From PALSA-270 sp963770245 (GTDB lineage: Bacteria; Acidobacteriota; Terriglobia; Terriglobales; Acidobacteriaceae), in contig CAVYOX010000017.1 of the NCBI GenBank assembly GCA_963770245.1, positions 124,001-188,000 of the forward strand: 64,000 nt of DNA, given 5' to 3'. The notes beneath the pieces were generated by a model. That model had not been told where the DNA came from and made no database searches. It saw nothing but the letters and a program-made list of their open reading frames with translations. Made by a program: the position numbers and the translations under genes. This document shows positions 26,822-35,269 of the stretch, piece after piece (within the stretch, counting starts at the first letter, position 1; every line of letters begins with the position of its first letter).

Positions 26822-28282
26822 CTACGGGCCGGTCGGAGCTGAATCCCCGCTTATGAGGGCTTTCACGCCGTTAGACAGTTCGGCATCGTCGATCACGAAG
26901 AACAAACCGCCGCGTCCGTTCTGGCTGCTCTTGCAGGTTCCTGAAATCGCGCCCTGCTGATTCATGTCACCGAAAATCGTGTAGTGGTGAGTCCCGGAGG
27001 TTGATACACCGATTTTGGCGTGGTTGCCGTCAGGCGTAGCGATACCGGTAAGCCCAAATGTTTTGCCCGCAAATTGCCCTGATGTTGCAATCTCTACCGC
27101 GCCAGGCGTGCTGAGCGACGGGTCCCAACAGGCGATGGTGCTTGATGAGGTTGTGCTGGGTATCTGTGGGCTCGCCCACCAGGTCGCAGCCCTCAGGGAT
27201 ACGCCATCGAGCACAGAAGACACCATTTGCCACGGTGGCACATGCAGCCGAGAAGGCTTGGAGATCAACTGCACGCCCGTCGAAAGAGTTTCATGAGTGA
27301 ACGCCGTGCTCGTCGATTGGACGCCGAGTTTTGTTACCAAGGAGCTAATATCTGCTGGACCGCCGTTTTTGACGATTTGGACATTGTGGGTATCGGTAAC
27401 CACGCTTGCGTTCTGGAGGGCGGTCAGCACCATGGCCACGTCATTCTTAGTGAGTTTTAGGGCGAAAAAGTGCTGGCTGACGAGCACATCATTGTCCCGT
27501 GCCGTGCAGCCGAGCGTGTTGCCCTCAGCCGGGCGGGGGTGAAGCTTGCTGCCTGCTCCCGGCCAATCCGGAGTAGTGACTTGCAGCACCATGCCTTCCC
27601 CTGAGTCATTCCAGGCAATCATGCCTTTTGAATGTCCCCATGGTGCGCTACAACTGTTGGTACTGTCGCAGGCGGCAAGCTTGGGGTCCTGGTAGAACTG
27701 ATCGTTCCAGACTACATAGCTGAAGGAGCCACTATAGATCTCGTCAAATGTCGCGCCCAGCGGATCATCTGTGGTATCGCCCGCACATCCGCTCCCGAGA
27801 TGGAGACTCCTCGAATCGCTGCTGGCCACGGCAAACTGCTGGCTGAAAGATGTCCAGGAGGACTGCACTTGCCCACCGAACAAGCACGTTCGTATTGCGC
27901 CAGCAGCGCACTCTGGAAAGGATGCAGAATTGAATTTGAATACAAACCACCAATCGACCGGATGTCCTTTGGCAATCAGAGGACGAACAGACTCTCCAGA
28001 ACCGCCGTTGATCGCAGTTGGGGTTGGAGCCTCAGCATGAATCGTTACATTCTTTCCCCATACAAACCCAATCTGCCCATCGGGCGCCTTCACATGGTAG
28101 TACCCGTCGGTCGAAGCCGGGTCGAGCAGCGTCAACTGGCTTCCCGGTTTGAGCGCTTCAATCGGGCCGTTGTCCGGAGATGCATCAGGTCGCAGATTTA
28201 CATTGCGGGTCACGACCGCGGTCTGAGCAGCCGCAATCACCGAGAGCAGAGACAGAACCAAGAAGCCAGGCAGTCTCTTCAT
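26822..28282 (-). CDS. Secreted DNase II-like nuclease with N-terminal SH3b domain
   Basis: 486 residues from an ATG with GGAGG about 6 bases upstream. A signal peptide (FLVLSLLSVIAAAQ) is followed by an SH3b module (VTRNVNLRPDASPDNGPIEA, GYYHVKAPDGQIGFVWGKNV). The rest resembles eukaryotic-type DNase II, a phospholipase-D-superfamily nuclease with two HxK motifs. WWFVFKFN matches its N-terminal strand. GHSKGMIAWNDSGEGMVLQV then TTPDWP (His217, Lys219) matches the first HxK segment (HTKGxxxxD...STPxFP). GNHAKIGVS (His421, Lys423) matches the second (DHSKWCVS). The predicted role is acid-type, metal-independent DNA cleavage outside the cytoplasm, with SH3b anchoring to wall or matrix. DNase II is uncommon in bacteria. 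Confidence 0.8.
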   Translation of the reverse strand: MKRLPGFLVLSLLSVIAAAQTAVVTRNVNLRPDASPDNGPIEALKPGSQLTLLDPASTDGYYHVKAPDGQIGFVWGKNVTIHAEAPTPTAINGGSGESVRPLIAKGHPVDWWFVFKFNSASFPECAAGAIRTCLFGGQVQSSWTSFSQQFAVASSDSRSLHLGSGCAGDTTDDPLGATFDEIYSGSFSYVVWNDQFYQDPKLAACDSTNSCSAPWGHSKGMIAWNDSGEGMVLQVTTPDWPGAGSKLHPRPAEGNTLGCTARDNDVLVSQHFFALKLTKNDVAMVLTALQNASVVTDTHNVQIVKNGGPADISSLVTKLGVQSTSTAFTHETLSTGVQLISKPSRLHVPPWQMVSSVLDGVSLRAATWWASPQIPSTTSSSTIACWDPSLSTPGAVEIATSGQFAGKTFGLTGIATPDGNHAKIGVSTSGTHHYTIFGDMNQQGAISGTCKSSQNGRGGLFFVIDDAELSNGVKALISGDSAPTGP

Positions 28283-28535
28283 GGCCATCCTCCGAAAAGG
28301 GATTGTCCTGCTCGGCCGAAGGGGGTTTAGGCCGAAAGTGTAATCAGTAAGGCTAGGTACAAGCAAAAGAAAATATCGTGCAATTGTCGTTTATGAATGC
28401 CGGCTAGTATCGGAATCTAGACTGAAAGACGTGGCTAGCTTTGCAGATTTAGCCGGGTTGGGTGTAACGTTATCCGCCGGCCGGGAAATCAAGATGTACA
28501 TTCCGGCGATAGCCAAGAAGCGGGAGGAACTGATT

Positions 28536-28949
28536 ATGGCAGACGCGACCGCAACCGTACAGGAGCTCTACGCCGCATTTGGGCGAGGTGACCTGCCAGC
28601 AATTCTGTCAAAGCTTGCCGACGATGTTGTTTGGGAATCGGAGGCCCCAGCAATCGTTTCATTTGGCGGCATCCGCCGCGGAATAACAGAAACAAGAGGC
28701 TTTTTCGACGGTCTCGCTAGAGAATTCACCGACCAGAAGCTCACCATAGCCGAATATGTCGCTTCCGGTGATGCGGTCATGACCATCGGCCGCTATACAG
28801 CCACGACGAAAGCCACCGGCAAGAAAGTGGACTCACCCGTGGCTCATTACTGGAAGTTTCGTGACGGCAAGATCGTCCGCTACATTGGATTCTCCAACAC
28901 CGCCGCGCTGGTGGAAGCGCTACAACCCGCTGAGTCAAGAGCAGCCTGA
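28536..28949 (+). CDS. SnoaL/NTF2-like domain protein
   Basis: 137 residues from the ATG at 28536 (GGAGG 8 bases upstream); a longer frame from 28431 has no such site. The NTF2-like cone fold is evident from ATVQELYAAFGRGDLPAILS, LADDVVWESEAP, GITETRGFFDGLAREF and SPVAHYWKFRDGKIVRYIGF. Many of these are stress or ketosteroid-isomerase-like proteins of unknown substrate. A perfect 14-bp hairpin lies directly after the stop, consistent with a one-gene transcript. Confidence 0.85.
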   Translation: MADATATVQELYAAFGRGDLPAILSKLADDVVWESEAPAIVSFGGIRRGITETRGFFDGLAREFTDQKLTIAEYVASGDAVMTIGRYTATTKATGKKVDSPVAHYWKFRDGKIVRYIGFSNTAALVEALQPAESRAA

Positions 28950-28960
28950 CTGAAGAATGC

Positions 28961-28992
28961 CTCACGTTCGCCCGCGACCGGGCGAACGTGAG
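28961..28992 (+). terminator. Perfect 14-bp hairpin after the SnoaL-like gene
   Basis: CTCACGTTCGCCCG, loop CGAC, CGGGCGAACGTGAG. It starts 12 bases after the stop at 28949. No T-run follows, so a rho-independent terminator without U-tract or an mRNA-stabilising structure fits. Confidence 0.65.
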
Positions 28993-29393
28993 CTCCATCC
29001 AGAATTCGGCTCTGCACGAGAATCTGGAAAAATTGCGCATATTACGCGGCTTTCTGAAGAACCGGGAATCCGGTCTTGCTGGCGGCCAGTCGCTGAGCTT
29101 TGGGCAAGCGATAGTTCATATCCGATAGCCACGGCCGCGGCAGAGCAGAACTTCGATGTTCCCGGTGACCGCTTCGATTACTTCCATCGGAGCTTTGGTC
29201 CGCGAGATCAACGACCCATTGAGCGCGATATTGCGGGAAAGGCAGGCGGGAAAGGCAGGATTCTCATGTCAGCCAATGGCAAGTCGGCGGCACTTGCCTC
29301 ATATGCGCTTCTAGATTTGATTTACGATTTGCGATTTCCGATCGGCGACGGAATAGTAGAATCGGTTCAACTGGTGAATCGTCAACTGGAGAA
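28993..29393. other. Intergenic region with short direct repeats
   Basis: No convincing gene. It contains two tandem copies of GCGGGAAAGGCAG (29233-29258) and an AT-rich GATTTGATTTACGATTTGCGATTTCC stretch made of GATTT units near 29313-29340. A long open frame on the plus strand crosses it, but it runs through the hairpin and both repeats and resembles nothing. Confidence 0.4.
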
Positions 29394-29756
29394 ATGGTAG
29401 TGACGAGAGACGACGCGTGGAATCTGGCCCAGCTTTGGATGGCGGCTTGGAATGCTCATGACCTGGACTTGATCATGGTGCACTATGAGGATGCAGTCGC
29501 GTTGACCTCGCCGGTTGCCGCTCAGCTGTTGGGGACACGTGATGGCAACGTGGTCGGAAAGGCGAACTTGAGAGCGTACTTTCGGCGAGGACTAGAAGCC
29601 TACCCGGAACTCCGCTTTCGACTTGAGGACGTGCTTTGGGGCGTAAACAGCGTAGTTCTCTACTACACAAACCAAAAGGGGACGCGCACGGCGGAGTTCA
29701 TGGAGTTGTCAGCGCATGGGAAAGTAACACGAGTCGTGGCGAACTACAGTGGGTAG
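29394..29756 (+). CDS. NTF2-like (SnoaL-type) domain protein
   Basis: 120 residues starting at ATG 29394, with GGAG 5 bases before it. The NTF2-like fold is indicated by AWNLAQLWMAAWNAHDLDLI, HYEDAVALTSPVAAQL, VGKANLRAYFRRGLEAYP and LEDVLWGVNSVVLYYTNQKG. It is only distantly similar to the SnoaL-like protein 440 bases upstream. Ligand and role unknown. It is convergent with the acyltransferase gene on the other strand. Confidence 0.8.
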   Translation: MVVTRDDAWNLAQLWMAAWNAHDLDLIMVHYEDAVALTSPVAAQLLGTRDGNVVGKANLRAYFRRGLEAYPELRFRLEDVLWGVNSVVLYYTNQKGTRTAEFMELSAHGKVTRVVANYSG

Positions 29757-29813
29757 AAAGTAGGCTACTGCCGCAAAGCCGGAGCGGGCCAGAAACCGAC
29801 GGTAGCCTGGTCT

Positions 29814-31601
29814 CTAAGCGGCAGCGGACTGAAGAGCACTGCAGAAATCACGCTCGAACCCCAAGCCGTCGGCTGCACAAAGGACTAGCTGCTTCTTCTG
29901 AGCCTCGGTTGAAACTCGACAAAGCAGCTGTCGATAGTGAACGTCCTCAACCGCACTCGATACCGCCAAGCAGTCATACAGCAGCATGAGCGGAGCATTC
30001 CCGAAAACGCGCTGGCTTGTCTGTAAGGCGCGAATATCTTCGGGCCTGCGTGTTGTGGTCCATCCGGCCAACACTACTTCTTCCCCCTGACAGACCACGT
30101 AGACTCGATCGCCCTTTTTCAGACGCTGCCGATATCTTCCGAGCTCGGAGGGCACTAAAATTTCCGGATGTCGGAGCGCTATGTCCACCAAGTCGCCGAC
30201 TCCGCCTTCTCTTGCACTGAGGTGAGGAGTTGAAACCAGCCCGACACCCGCTGCCTCGATGTTCACGCGGTTGCTCACGGGGAATAGATCGATTTGAGCC
30301 CGGCCGAATCGCACCAAGCGGATGGGTCTCGCGACCGCCTTCACGGCCCAGGCCATCAGCGTTCTTTTGTGTCGATGGTAGCGAATGCGAGCCTGAACGC
30401 CACTCGCCCACAAGCGAATCGACCGGAACCGGTGCAGGGTTTCATCATGCCTTTTCGCCAGACGCTGGGCTCGACGCCCGAGACGAAGGCAGGGAATTGC
30501 ACCGGCGCGCAAAAGGCGACGCACCTGTCCTTGAATGCCGGTCGGCTCGATGCACAGCGAATAGGTTTCTTGCGTATCGGTAATGAATCGATCTTTGAAC
30601 GGTTCGTCGCCGCGGCCGAAGTCAAACTCTCGGGTGACGTTCTCCTGTGCGTAATGCAAGAGTTTGTGGATCAAGACTTCGCCGGGAGAGTAGTCCCCAG
30701 CATCCACATCAAACGTCTGTTGATAGAAGACCCACTTGCCATTTACATGGAAGCTGAAATGCCAGGCCAGGGGGCGGCCGTCGAGCGCCAGAACTCCGAA
30801 ACGCAACTCCTTGGTCAGGTCGAGTTCTTCGACTAGACTCCGCAGGAACATGTTGAACTCCGGCGCAGAGCTTCGCTTTCCCGCCAAAGCGCGACTTCGC
30901 ATCTGATGCCGGAAGAAGTCAGAGAGCTGGGCCTGCGCCTCAGCCTTGGTTTCAATGTGATGGAAGGTGAGAGTTCCGGCTTTCCGCAGCTTGTTCAAGC
31001 GACGCTTGGTGTGTTTCTTTCCCAGAAGTGAGACCAGCACATCCCGATTGCCCTCGATCATAATCGTATGGCAATCTCCGCCTGGCGTCATTTGGAGATG
31101 CCGGCGCAACTTCTTCGGTAATGCGGTCAATTGCTTAGAGATGCGGCCACCGACCTTGAGATTCCGCAGAACACACTCTTTCCACCCGGGAACTTGCAAC
31201 AAGGTGTTGAGCGCGGCCGCAAACACCTCGGCTGCCCGACCGTTTTCGCACAAAATGTCACAATAGTCGGCCTGCGTTCCTGCCAGAAAGGAAATCCTGT
31301 CCCGATCCTTGACCAAGGGCACAATTCCAATCACTCGCTGCCCTTCAAATACCGCGAGCGAGAGAAGCTCAACTTTGCCGCCGTAACAGCGCCACCATGC
31401 GCAGGCCCAGGCAAGACTCTGAAATATCTCCGCCTCAGGATCGGCCCGCCACAAACGCTCCCAATCTGCCGAGAGCTCTTCTAAGCGGGAAAAGCTAGTT
31501 ATCAGCTCGCAGCCGAGCGTCGAATCGGCGATGGCTCCTTCGCCTTGGCTCGGGGAGTTGCGATAGCCCGGGTAACCGACCATCTCAGAATCGTTGTCCA
31601 T
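29814..31601 (-). CDS. CelD/BcsL-like GNAT acyltransferase
   Basis: 595 residues from the ATG at 31601 (GGGAG just upstream; GTG 31613 also possible). The core is the CelD/BcsL, FemAB-like double-GNAT fold found in polysaccharide loci: IFQSLAWACAWWRCYGG, VIGIVPLVKDRDRISFLAGT, SDFFRHQMRSRALAGKRSS, PLAWHFSFHVNGKWVFYQQT and EFDFGRGDEPFKDRFITDTQ. About 200 extra C-terminal residues (YRQRLKKGDRVYVVCQGEEV, VHYRQLLCRVSTEAQKK) look like another GNAT-like half. It sits 54 bases downstream of a GT4 gene on the same strand. Likely role: acyl or amino-acyl modification of cell-surface glycan. Confidence 0.82.
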   Translation of the reverse strand: MDNDSEMVGYPGYRNSPSQGEGAIADSTLGCELITSFSRLEELSADWERLWRADPEAEIFQSLAWACAWWRCYGGKVELLSLAVFEGQRVIGIVPLVKDRDRISFLAGTQADYCDILCENGRAAEVFAAALNTLLQVPGWKECVLRNLKVGGRISKQLTALPKKLRRHLQMTPGGDCHTIMIEGNRDVLVSLLGKKHTKRRLNKLRKAGTLTFHHIETKAEAQAQLSDFFRHQMRSRALAGKRSSAPEFNMFLRSLVEELDLTKELRFGVLALDGRPLAWHFSFHVNGKWVFYQQTFDVDAGDYSPGEVLIHKLLHYAQENVTREFDFGRGDEPFKDRFITDTQETYSLCIEPTGIQGQVRRLLRAGAIPCLRLGRRAQRLAKRHDETLHRFRSIRLWASGVQARIRYHRHKRTLMAWAVKAVARPIRLVRFGRAQIDLFPVSNRVNIEAAGVGLVSTPHLSAREGGVGDLVDIALRHPEILVPSELGRYRQRLKKGDRVYVVCQGEEVVLAGWTTTRRPEDIRALQTSQRVFGNAPLMLLYDCLAVSSAVEDVHYRQLLCRVSTEAQKKQLVLCAADGLGFERDFCSALQSAAA

Positions 31602-31655
31602 TCGCTCCCGCACGTCTTCATCCCGCCGAGCGTTCAGATTCCTGCACCGAGCCGT

Positions 31656-32843
31656 TCAAGCCGCGAGCCGGTATTGCCCGCCCGCCATCGCCTTTTTTTT
31701 CATCGACTGCTCGTATATTTTCAGCGTTCGATCCGCAATCACATCCCAGCAAAGATGCTCTTGCGCCCTCTTCAGCAGTCTGGCTCCCACTTCCTGCCGC
31801 AAGCGGTGGTTGCTGACCAGTTCTATGATTCGTTCTGCCAACTGTTCGGGATGATTCTCCTCCACCCAGACCCCGCTTTCTCCGAGGTGATCGGGCAGCC
31901 CGGCCTTGCGCGTGCACACGACCGGCAACTGGCAAGCGGCGGCCAGTGAAGCCGGGAGGCCCGCAAAACTCCCGGTGTAAGGCAGAACGCACACGAGCGA
32001 ACGCTGATAGAGCGCTACCATGTCCTCATCGGGCAGTTCGTCGAGCCAGACAATCTTATTGGCCACTCCGTTTTCCCGATTTGCCAGCCGAGTCGCTTCC
32101 TCCACTTCGGGGGCGGCATAGTGTCCGTGGATACTCAAAGTGGGTGCGTTCGCTCCCATCCGCTGTTGAATGATCGACATGGCCTTAAATAGGGTGTCGA
32201 CGCCTTTGTTGTGCATTAGGAAGTGACCGCCGTAGAAGACAATCCCTTGCCTCTGATTGTCGGGCAACGCGGCTGGCATGTTGGTGCCGTTCAACACGAC
32301 ATGAATCTTCTCTTCTTGTACGTGCAGGCGGATAAGGTGTTGTTTCATCTCGTCGCAGTGCACGATGATGCCGTCGGCCAGGTTGTAGGCCTTATTTCTT
32401 TCGGGGAATTCCAGCTGGTCGGGATCCAGTTCGTGAACGGTGACGATTCTGGTGGCGCTGGAAGGCTGTTTCAGCCAATGGAACACAGCTTTTGCTCCAT
32501 AGGCATTCAGGATTTGTTGGAAGTGTACGACTTCCGCGTTCTTGGATGAGCTTGCGTAGCGCTTGGCCCGAAAATACAGGAGCACCGTTCTAGCGGCTGC
32601 ACGCAGCTTGCGCTTCCATGCTTTTGTCGACACAAAATCCCCGGGTATAGGCATTTCGAAGTAGTCGTATTGTTGTTTTGGCATCAGAAACTGCCGGCTC
32701 ACCGCCATCGGAGTTCCGCAGCCGCAGTTCGAGGCTACCCATTGGACTGTGTTGCCAGTCTTCTTCTCGATTGCAGCTCTGAGGGAACTGCCGTACGAAC
32801 CAAACGACGTTTTGAACGGGCAACAAATCAAGGTTAATCGCAT
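31656..32843 (-). CDS. Glycosyltransferase, GT4 family
   Basis: 395-residue GT-B enzyme. The N-terminal Rossmann half begins MRLTLICCPFKTSFGSYGSS. The C-terminal nucleotide-sugar half contains IVFYGGHFLMHNKGVDTLFK, KIVWLDELPDEDMVALYQRS and the donor-binding region GLPASLAAACQLPVVCTRKA. The protein is soluble and would act at the inner membrane surface. It is the middle gene of a leftward set LuxR regulator, GT4, CelD-like. Its first ~83 codons are duplicated as a broken copy at 34511-34762. Confidence 0.88.
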   Translation of the reverse strand: MRLTLICCPFKTSFGSYGSSLRAAIEKKTGNTVQWVASNCGCGTPMAVSRQFLMPKQQYDYFEMPIPGDFVSTKAWKRKLRAAARTVLLYFRAKRYASSSKNAEVVHFQQILNAYGAKAVFHWLKQPSSATRIVTVHELDPDQLEFPERNKAYNLADGIIVHCDEMKQHLIRLHVQEEKIHVVLNGTNMPAALPDNQRQGIVFYGGHFLMHNKGVDTLFKAMSIIQQRMGANAPTLSIHGHYAAPEVEEATRLANRENGVANKIVWLDELPDEDMVALYQRSLVCVLPYTGSFAGLPASLAAACQLPVVCTRKAGLPDHLGESGVWVEENHPEQLAERIIELVSNHRLRQEVGARLLKRAQEHLCWDVIADRTLKIYEQSMKKKAMAGGQYRLAA

Positions 32844-33381
32844 GGGGACCTAGCCTTCTCTGCTTAAGGGCTGCGAAGTCGGCATCAACCGATTCGGCCA
32901 GCGGTCTCGGCTGTAACCCTCCCGAACTTCGCTTGCCTTCCAAAGACGACCACCCAGTCTACAAGCACTCCGCTGATCGCGACAGTGTGAAACAATTTTC
33001 ATCTTGAAGCGCCTGCGGTTTGTCATCGGCACGAGTACGCCGACATCGCCTCATTTTCCAGGCCGCCCTGTACTCAGAACGACTGAAGTAGCGACGCCGA
33101 CAGAGATGAGGCAACGGCGAGAGCTGCCTTTCCGCGGCGATGCAATGGTTGCGGACGAGGCTGGAGCAACCTACGTCTGGTTCCAGGCGAAATCTCTAGA
33201 CTCGCTCAATACGCGCAGTTGCCTTCCGCAGTACCTCTGCAATAGCAGTACGCCTGCGCTGAAGGTTGGACCGCGAAGTAGCGCCCTCAAAGGTGCGCGA
33301 TCTGCGCCAGCGCACTCCGAAAGTTCCAGCTCACTTTTGTAGCACCTCTCCTTACCCCAGCCCTGCGGTAGAAAGATTCTG
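32844..33381. other. Spacer between LuxR regulator A and GT4 gene
   Basis: No intact gene. On the minus strand a piece reads SEYRAAWK and later DDKPQALQD. This matches a small open frame in the duplicate spacer at 34901-35161, so a short gene may once have existed here. It probably also contains the promoter of the GT4 gene. Confidence 0.4.
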
Positions 33382-34401
33382 CTACTGCGTAGCCTTGGCC
33401 ATCGGGAACGGTTTTTCGAATTGCTTTCTATTCTCTTCGATCCCGCTTGCTGCCCGGCGCTCAGCTTCCGCGATCTCCATCGGGCTCATCTCGCCAGCCA
33501 GCTTCGTCCTTTCCCTCCGGCTGATCTCGAGAACCTGAGCTGACCTTTCCGCCGACAAGGACAACCGATAGGTTTGCGCTCGGTCCTGAGATAGTCCGCA
33601 TCCTTCAAAATACACCTGTGCCAAAAGAAGGTGCGCAGAGGCAAGCCCTTGCGCGGCTAACGCACGAAGCCAATCCAGATGTTCATCCCGCCGCGCTACG
33701 CTGAGATGTCTCGTGAAAACAACATTTGTTTTTTGAATCCACTCTCGCTTAACGGCAAGCGTCAACTCTAAGCGACTCGAGACACCTAACTTCCCGAATA
33801 TGCTGAATAGATAGTTCTTTACTGTGTGCTCGCTGAGGCAAAGTTTTCGTGCGATTTCTCGATTTTTCGCACCATCCACAGCAAGACCAACCACTTCCCG
33901 CTCTCGTCTGGTTAGCAACGCCATGCTATCTGGATCAACCCTTGGCATGGAGGTGCCAGCCAAGGCTTCGAGAGCGAAACGCAAGACTTCAGTGCTGGCC
34001 CACACTTGTCCGCCAAATACACTGTGAATGCACTTCCGCAGCGATTGCACTGATCCGTCTCGGATGAAAACCCCGCTCGCATGGGCGCGAAAGGCCTCTA
34101 CTACGGACGCGCCATCGAGGTGATCTAGAAGCATCACGACAAATAACTCTGACCGGATCATTCGCAATCGACGTGCGAGATCGAATCCGCCCGTAGGTCG
34201 CCCATCGAGGTTCGCACCGAGCAACACAATGTCGGGAGACATATCGCTTACAACTTGGGATGCTTCCGTAGCGCTGGTGACGGCAGCCACTACCTTAATT
34301 TTTGGATCTTGGTCGATAGCGTCTGCAAGAAGTTGACATGCCATCTTTGTACAATCGGCAAGCAGAATTCGAATGGGTTTGCGGTCGCTTGGATATGACA
34401 T
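33382..34401 (-). CDS. LuxR-type regulator with degenerate receiver and Sel1-like tail (copy A)
   Basis: 339 residues from the ATG at 34401. The N-terminal receiver-like domain (IRILLADCTKMACQLLADAI) has ADC where the acidic pocket is normally DD. LLGANLDG replaces the LMDxxMPG that carries the phospho-acceptor Asp, and GVFIRD replaces the conserved Lys, so phosphorylation is unlikely. A LuxR helix-turn-helix follows (LLTRREREVVGLAVDGAKNR, EIARKLCLSEHTVKNYLFSI, FGKLGVSSRLEL). A Sel1-like repeat (ASAHLLLAQVYFEGCGLSQD) and a charged tail (MSPMEIAEAERRA) end the protein. An 11-C tract lies about 18 bases upstream of the start. It probably controls polysaccharide genes nearby. Close paralogue of the gene at 35270-36292. 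Confidence 0.87.
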   Translation of the reverse strand: MSYPSDRKPIRILLADCTKMACQLLADAIDQDPKIKVVAAVTSATEASQVVSDMSPDIVLLGANLDGRPTGGFDLARRLRMIRSELFVVMLLDHLDGASVVEAFRAHASGVFIRDGSVQSLRKCIHSVFGGQVWASTEVLRFALEALAGTSMPRVDPDSMALLTRREREVVGLAVDGAKNREIARKLCLSEHTVKNYLFSIFGKLGVSSRLELTLAVKREWIQKTNVVFTRHLSVARRDEHLDWLRALAAQGLASAHLLLAQVYFEGCGLSQDRAQTYRLSLSAERSAQVLEISRRERTKLAGEMSPMEIAEAERRAASGIEENRKQFEKPFPMAKATQ

Positions 34402-34419
34402 TGGAAGTGCCTTGACGCC

Positions 34420-34430
34420 GGGGGGGGGGG
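34420..34430. repeat. 11-base G/C homopolymer upstream of LuxR regulator A
   Basis: A run of 11 G on the plus strand (C on the sense strand), 18 bases before the start codon at 34401. The corresponding place in copy B has no such run. Tracts of this length are prone to slippage. Confidence 0.75.
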
Positions 34431-34510
34431 TGGAGCAGCGCAACAACTTTATAGCACATTCAGTTGTGGAAAACTCGATGCAAAAATATAGATCGATCAC
34501 ATTTTCATGG

Positions 34511-34762
34511 TCAGGGCTGCACGCAGCTTGCGCTTCCATGCTTTTGTCGACACAAAATCCCCGGGTATGGCATTTCGAAGTAGTCGTATTGTTGTTTTGG
34601 CATCAGAAACTGCCGGCTCACCGCCATCGGAGTTCCGCAGCCGCAGTTCGAGGCTACCCATTGGACTGTGTTGCCAGTCTTCTTCTCGATTGCAGCTCTC
34701 AGGGAACTACCGTACGAACCAAACGAGGTTGTGAACGGGCAACGAATCAAAGTTATACGCAT
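34511..34762 (-). pseudogene. 5' fragment of GT4 glycosyltransferase (duplicated)
   Basis: It reads MRITLIRCPFTTSFGSYGSS and on through GCGTPMAVSRQFLMPKQQYD, almost identical to the first 66 residues of the GT4 gene at 31656-32843. A one-base loss after YFEMP then shifts the frame (YPGILCRQKHG instead of IPGDFVSTKAW). The homology ends at the duplication edge, 34515. It is a non-functional by-product of the tandem duplication. Confidence 0.9.
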
Positions 34763-34900
34763 GGCGCCCCAGCCTTCTCTGCTTATGGCCCGCGAAAGTA
34801 GGCATCAACCAATTCAGCCAGTGGTTTGGGCTGTATCCCTCCAAACCGGGAAATCTCGCAACACCCGCCCGGCTGGCAACATGTTTCCCTCTAGTCGTTC

Positions 34901-35161
34901 TTAATCGGAATCGCCTTGCTTATCTTGAAGCGCCTGCGGCTTTGTCATCCGCACGAGCAGGGCCGCCTGGGCTCTTTTGCAGCCCGCACTGTACTCGGAA
35001 CGATTGGAGCGACGCTGACTGAGGTGAAGCTCCAGCGAGAGCTGCTTTTGGCGGCGATTCCGTGCCGTGCTTTGTTCGCTGCACCACAGTTGGCAGGCGC
35101 TCAAAACACGCACCAACTCCCCGGTCCGCTCGAAGGGGTTTGTGTGTTCGGAGCCGTTCAC
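34901..35161 (-). CDS. Possible small protein, unknown
   Basis: 86-residue open frame ending SEYSAGCKRAQAALLVRMTK followed by PQALQDKQGDSD. It is helical and basic in character. The corresponding stretch in the duplicate spacer (near 33000-33110) keeps SEYRAAWK and KPQALQD but not one continuous frame. No recognisable family and no clear ribosome site, so it may not be a gene. Confidence 0.25.
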   Translation of the reverse strand: MNGSEHTNPFERTGELVRVLSACQLWCSEQSTARNRRQKQLSLELHLSQRRSNRSEYSAGCKRAQAALLVRMTKPQALQDKQGDSD

Positions 35162-35269
35162 ACGCTGCCGCCCAATTGGTTGTGCACCAGGCTGGAGCAG
35201 CCTACGTCGTATAAAGGGAGTCCGCCGGAACTACCGCCAGATTGGCGGGCCCGATATAGGCAGATTCCG

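Larger units (their letters stand above)
32595..34500. repeat. Tandem duplication, copy A
   Basis: It spans the 5' end of the GT4 gene, a spacer and LuxR regulator A. It is homologous throughout to 34515-36385. The left edge is sharp, with GGCTGCACGCAGCTTGCGCT shared from this point. The right edge is in the region upstream of the regulator (TTATAGCACATTCAG in both). Confidence 0.85.

Noticed and set aside
28957..29400. 147-codon plus-strand open frame ending on the start of the NTF2-like gene
   Set aside because: It begins inside the perfect hairpin, crosses two direct repeats, and shows no family pattern; the overlap with the next start looks accidental.
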